A stretch of 64,000 bases of DNA, from contig NZ_PJRS01000049.1 in the NCBI RefSeq assembly GCF_002858925.1, positions 248,001 through 312,000 of the forward strand, in the 5' to 3' direction. The stretch comes from Caulobacter zeae. Its GTDB lineage: Bacteria; Pseudomonadota; Alphaproteobacteria; Caulobacterales; Caulobacteraceae. The position numbers and the translations under genes are program-made. The notes under the pieces are model-generated. The model was not told the origin of the DNA. It was given only the letters and a program-made list of their open reading frames with translations, and searched no databases. How positions within the stretch are numbered: position 1 is the stretch's first letter; each line of letters opens with the position of its first letter. Shown here in pieces: positions 62,638 to 64,000 of the stretch.

Positions 62638-63701
62638 GCCAGCCGCGACGCCGCCCAGTCGGCCGCGTCGCGCACGGTGTCGTCGGGATCGCCGCGCAGC
62701 GGCTCGACCACGGCCATCAGCCCGCGATCGCCGCTGTTGCCGATGGCGTAGAGCACGTTGCGCACGAAGCGGTCGCGGCCGATGCGCTTGATCGGGCTCT
62801 TGCTGAACAGCGCCCGGAACGACGGATCGTCGAGCCCGGCCAACTCCGCCAATGACGGGGTCTTCAGGGTCTCGCGGGCGTGGAACTTGGCCTCGGCCGA
62901 AAGGCTGGCGAACTTGTTCCACGGGCAGGCGGCCAGGCAGTCGTCGCAGCCGTAGATGCGATTGCCCAGCAGGGCTCTGAACTCGTCCGGGATCGGGCCG
63001 GCAAGCTCGATGGTCAGGTACGAGATGCAGCGCCGCGCATCCAGTCGGTGCGGCGCGGGGAAGGCGTTCGTCGGGCAGATGTCCAGGCATGCCCGGCACG
63101 AGCCGCAGCGGTCGTGCTCGGCCGTGTCGGCCGGCAGGTCCAGCGTCGTCAGCACGCTGCCCAGGAACAGCCACGAGCCGAACTGGCGCGAGACGAGGTT
63201 GGTGTGCTTGCCCTGCCAGCCCAGGCCCGCGCGCTGGGCCAGCGGCTTTTCCATCAGGGGCGCGGTGTCGACGAACACCTTCACCTCATTGCCCCAGCGG
63301 CGGTGCATCCAGCCGGCCAGCTGCTTGAGGCGCTTCTTGACCACGTCGTGATAGTCGTCGCCCTGGGCGTAGACGCTGATGGCCGCGCGATCGCGTTGCT
63401 CCAGCTGGGTCAGCGGATCGATGTCGGGGCCGTAGTTGACGCCCAGCACCACCGCGCTCCTGGCGTCGGTCCACATGGCGGTGGGGTGGCTGCGCCGTTC
63501 GAGCGTCTCCTCCATCCAGCCCATGGCGCCGTGCAGGCCCTCGGCCACGAACTGGCGCAGCCATTCGCCGTTGGGCCAGGCGTCGGCGGCCGAGGCGAAG
63601 CCGCAGGCGTCGAAGCCCAGCGCGAGGGCCTCGCGGCGGATTTCGTCCCGAATAGCCAGAAGGCGATCTTGGGGCGTCAGGTCAGAAGTCGAGGTCGTCA
63701 T
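62625..63701 (-). CDS. queG: Epoxyqueuosine reductase
   Basis: 358 aa cobalamin-dependent iron-sulfur enzyme making queuosine at the tRNA wobble base. Two [4Fe-4S] motifs: CGSCRACLDICPTNAF, and CDDCLAACPWNKFA near 230-250. FVDTAPLMEKPLAQRAGLGW and LDARRCISYLTIELAGPIP are family-typical, as is the C-terminal HEAT-like tail (VRNVLYAIGNSGDRGLMAVV). It overlaps the upstream GST gene by 20 nt. Confidence 0.93.
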   Translation of the reverse strand: MTTSTSDLTPQDRLLAIRDEIRREALALGFDACGFASAADAWPNGEWLRQFVAEGLHGAMGWMEETLERRSHPTAMWTDARSAVVLGVNYGPDIDPLTQLEQRDRAAISVYAQGDDYHDVVKKRLKQLAGWMHRRWGNEVKVFVDTAPLMEKPLAQRAGLGWQGKHTNLVSRQFGSWLFLGSVLTTLDLPADTAEHDRCGSCRACLDICPTNAFPAPHRLDARRCISYLTIELAGPIPDEFRALLGNRIYGCDDCLAACPWNKFASLSAEAKFHARETLKTPSLAELAGLDDPSFRALFSKSPIKRIGRDRFVRNVLYAIGNSGDRGLMAVVEPLRGDPDDTVRDAADWAASRLAQAS

Positions 63702-64000
63702 AGTGCGCGGCCGGCGCGAGGCCGGGCCAGCGGTCGGCCAGGATGGGCCTGAAGCACGGCCTCGATTTCAGCTTCATGTACCAAGTGCGGACAGCGGGGA
63801 AGTCCTTCCACGGCACGTCGCCGAAATAGTCGATGACGGAAAGGTGCGCGGCGCCGGCGAAGTCGCCCAGGCTCATGCGGCGTCCGGCCAGCCAGTCGCG
63901 CTGTTGCAGCAGGCTTTCCATGTAGCCCATGTGATTGCGCAGGGCGTCGCGGCCCTGGCGCAGGGCGCCCAGATCCGGCGCGCCCATCCGCAGCAGGCGC
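63682..64000 (-). CDS. Glutathione S-transferase, C-terminal part (partial)
   Basis: The gene runs off the window's right edge; its N-terminal thioredoxin-like domain is not seen. The visible 105 codons form the all-helical GST C-terminal domain: NHMGYMESLLQQRDWLAG, RRMSLGDFAGAAHLSVIDY (the SLGDFAxA N-capping box), FPAVRTWYMKLKSRPCF, and a tail YDDLDF. It conjugates or binds glutathione; substrate unknown. It overlaps queG by 20 nt on the same strand. Confidence 0.8.
   Translation of the reverse strand, partial: RLLRMGAPDLGALRQGRDALRNHMGYMESLLQQRDWLAGRRMSLGDFAGAAHLSVIDYFGDVPWKDFPAVRTWYMKLKSRPCFRPILADRWPGLAPAAHYDDLDF

Overview
The window is high-GC alphaproteobacterial DNA, most likely from Caulobacter or a close relative in the Caulobacteraceae. 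The gene content supports this: an RsaD/RsaE-like type I secretion pair, several dTDP- and GDP-sugar pathways, an ABC-type polysaccharide exporter, and short spacers that carry matches to the Caulobacter housekeeping promoter (TTGnnn, 10-14 nt, GCTA-rich -10). The species assignment is inference. No rRNA, tRNA, CRISPR array or complete insertion sequence was seen.

Layout. 1-3.3 kb: the end of an ATP-dependent DNA ligase gene, then a type I secretion ABC transporter and its membrane-fusion partner. 3.4-7.6 kb (minus): an MFS efflux protein, a two-gene stator-like membrane pair resembling ZorA/ZorB, and a sugar aminotransferase. 7.6-13.2 kb: an MscS channel, two transsulfuration enzymes separated by a ParD antitoxin with a frameshifted ParE toxin, and a small transaldolase. 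13.2-21.3 kb: rfbA-rfbD-rfbB-gmhB as a tightly overlapping operon, then an AGE-family epimerase/isomerase convergent with manC, then nadE. 21.5-23.4 kb: transketolase.

23.5-34.5 kb is an accessory glycan cluster: an FkbM methyltransferase, GDP-fucose synthase, three glycosyltransferases, a NUDIX hydrolase, a second FkbM methyltransferase, an unrecognised 606-residue protein, and a glycoside-hydrolase-like protein whose reading frame is cut by one in-frame TGA. 34.6-43.0 kb (minus) holds a lipoprotein, a tiny membrane protein, and two giant tandem secreted-type proteins. One is an M10 metalloprotease and the other a large RTX protein. Each carries 12 FG-GAP/VCBS-type repeats, and both end in the same D-plus-hydrophobic tail, the kind of end known from type I secreted proteases.

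43.2-52.2 kb makes and exports a polysaccharide: rmd and gmd (GDP-D-rhamnose branch), glycosyltransferases, two degenerate methyltransferase-like proteins, a GT17-type enzyme, and Wzm/Wzt. 52.3-64 kb is mixed: threonine ammonia-lyase, galU, a lipoprotein FKBP isomerase, a TonB-dependent receptor, purU, argE, two glycosyltransferases, rfbC, queG and a partial glutathione S-transferase.

Together the window can make dTDP-L-rhamnose (rfbABCD), GDP-mannose (manC), GDP-4-keto-6-deoxymannose (gmd) and, from that, GDP-L-fucose (fcl) or GDP-D-rhamnose (rmd). It can transfer and modify these sugars and export the chain through Wzm/Wzt. This fits O-antigen (S-LPS) synthesis in an S-layer-bearing bacterium. 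The type I transporter and the two giant repeat proteins suggest a second, protein-based surface or secreted layer.
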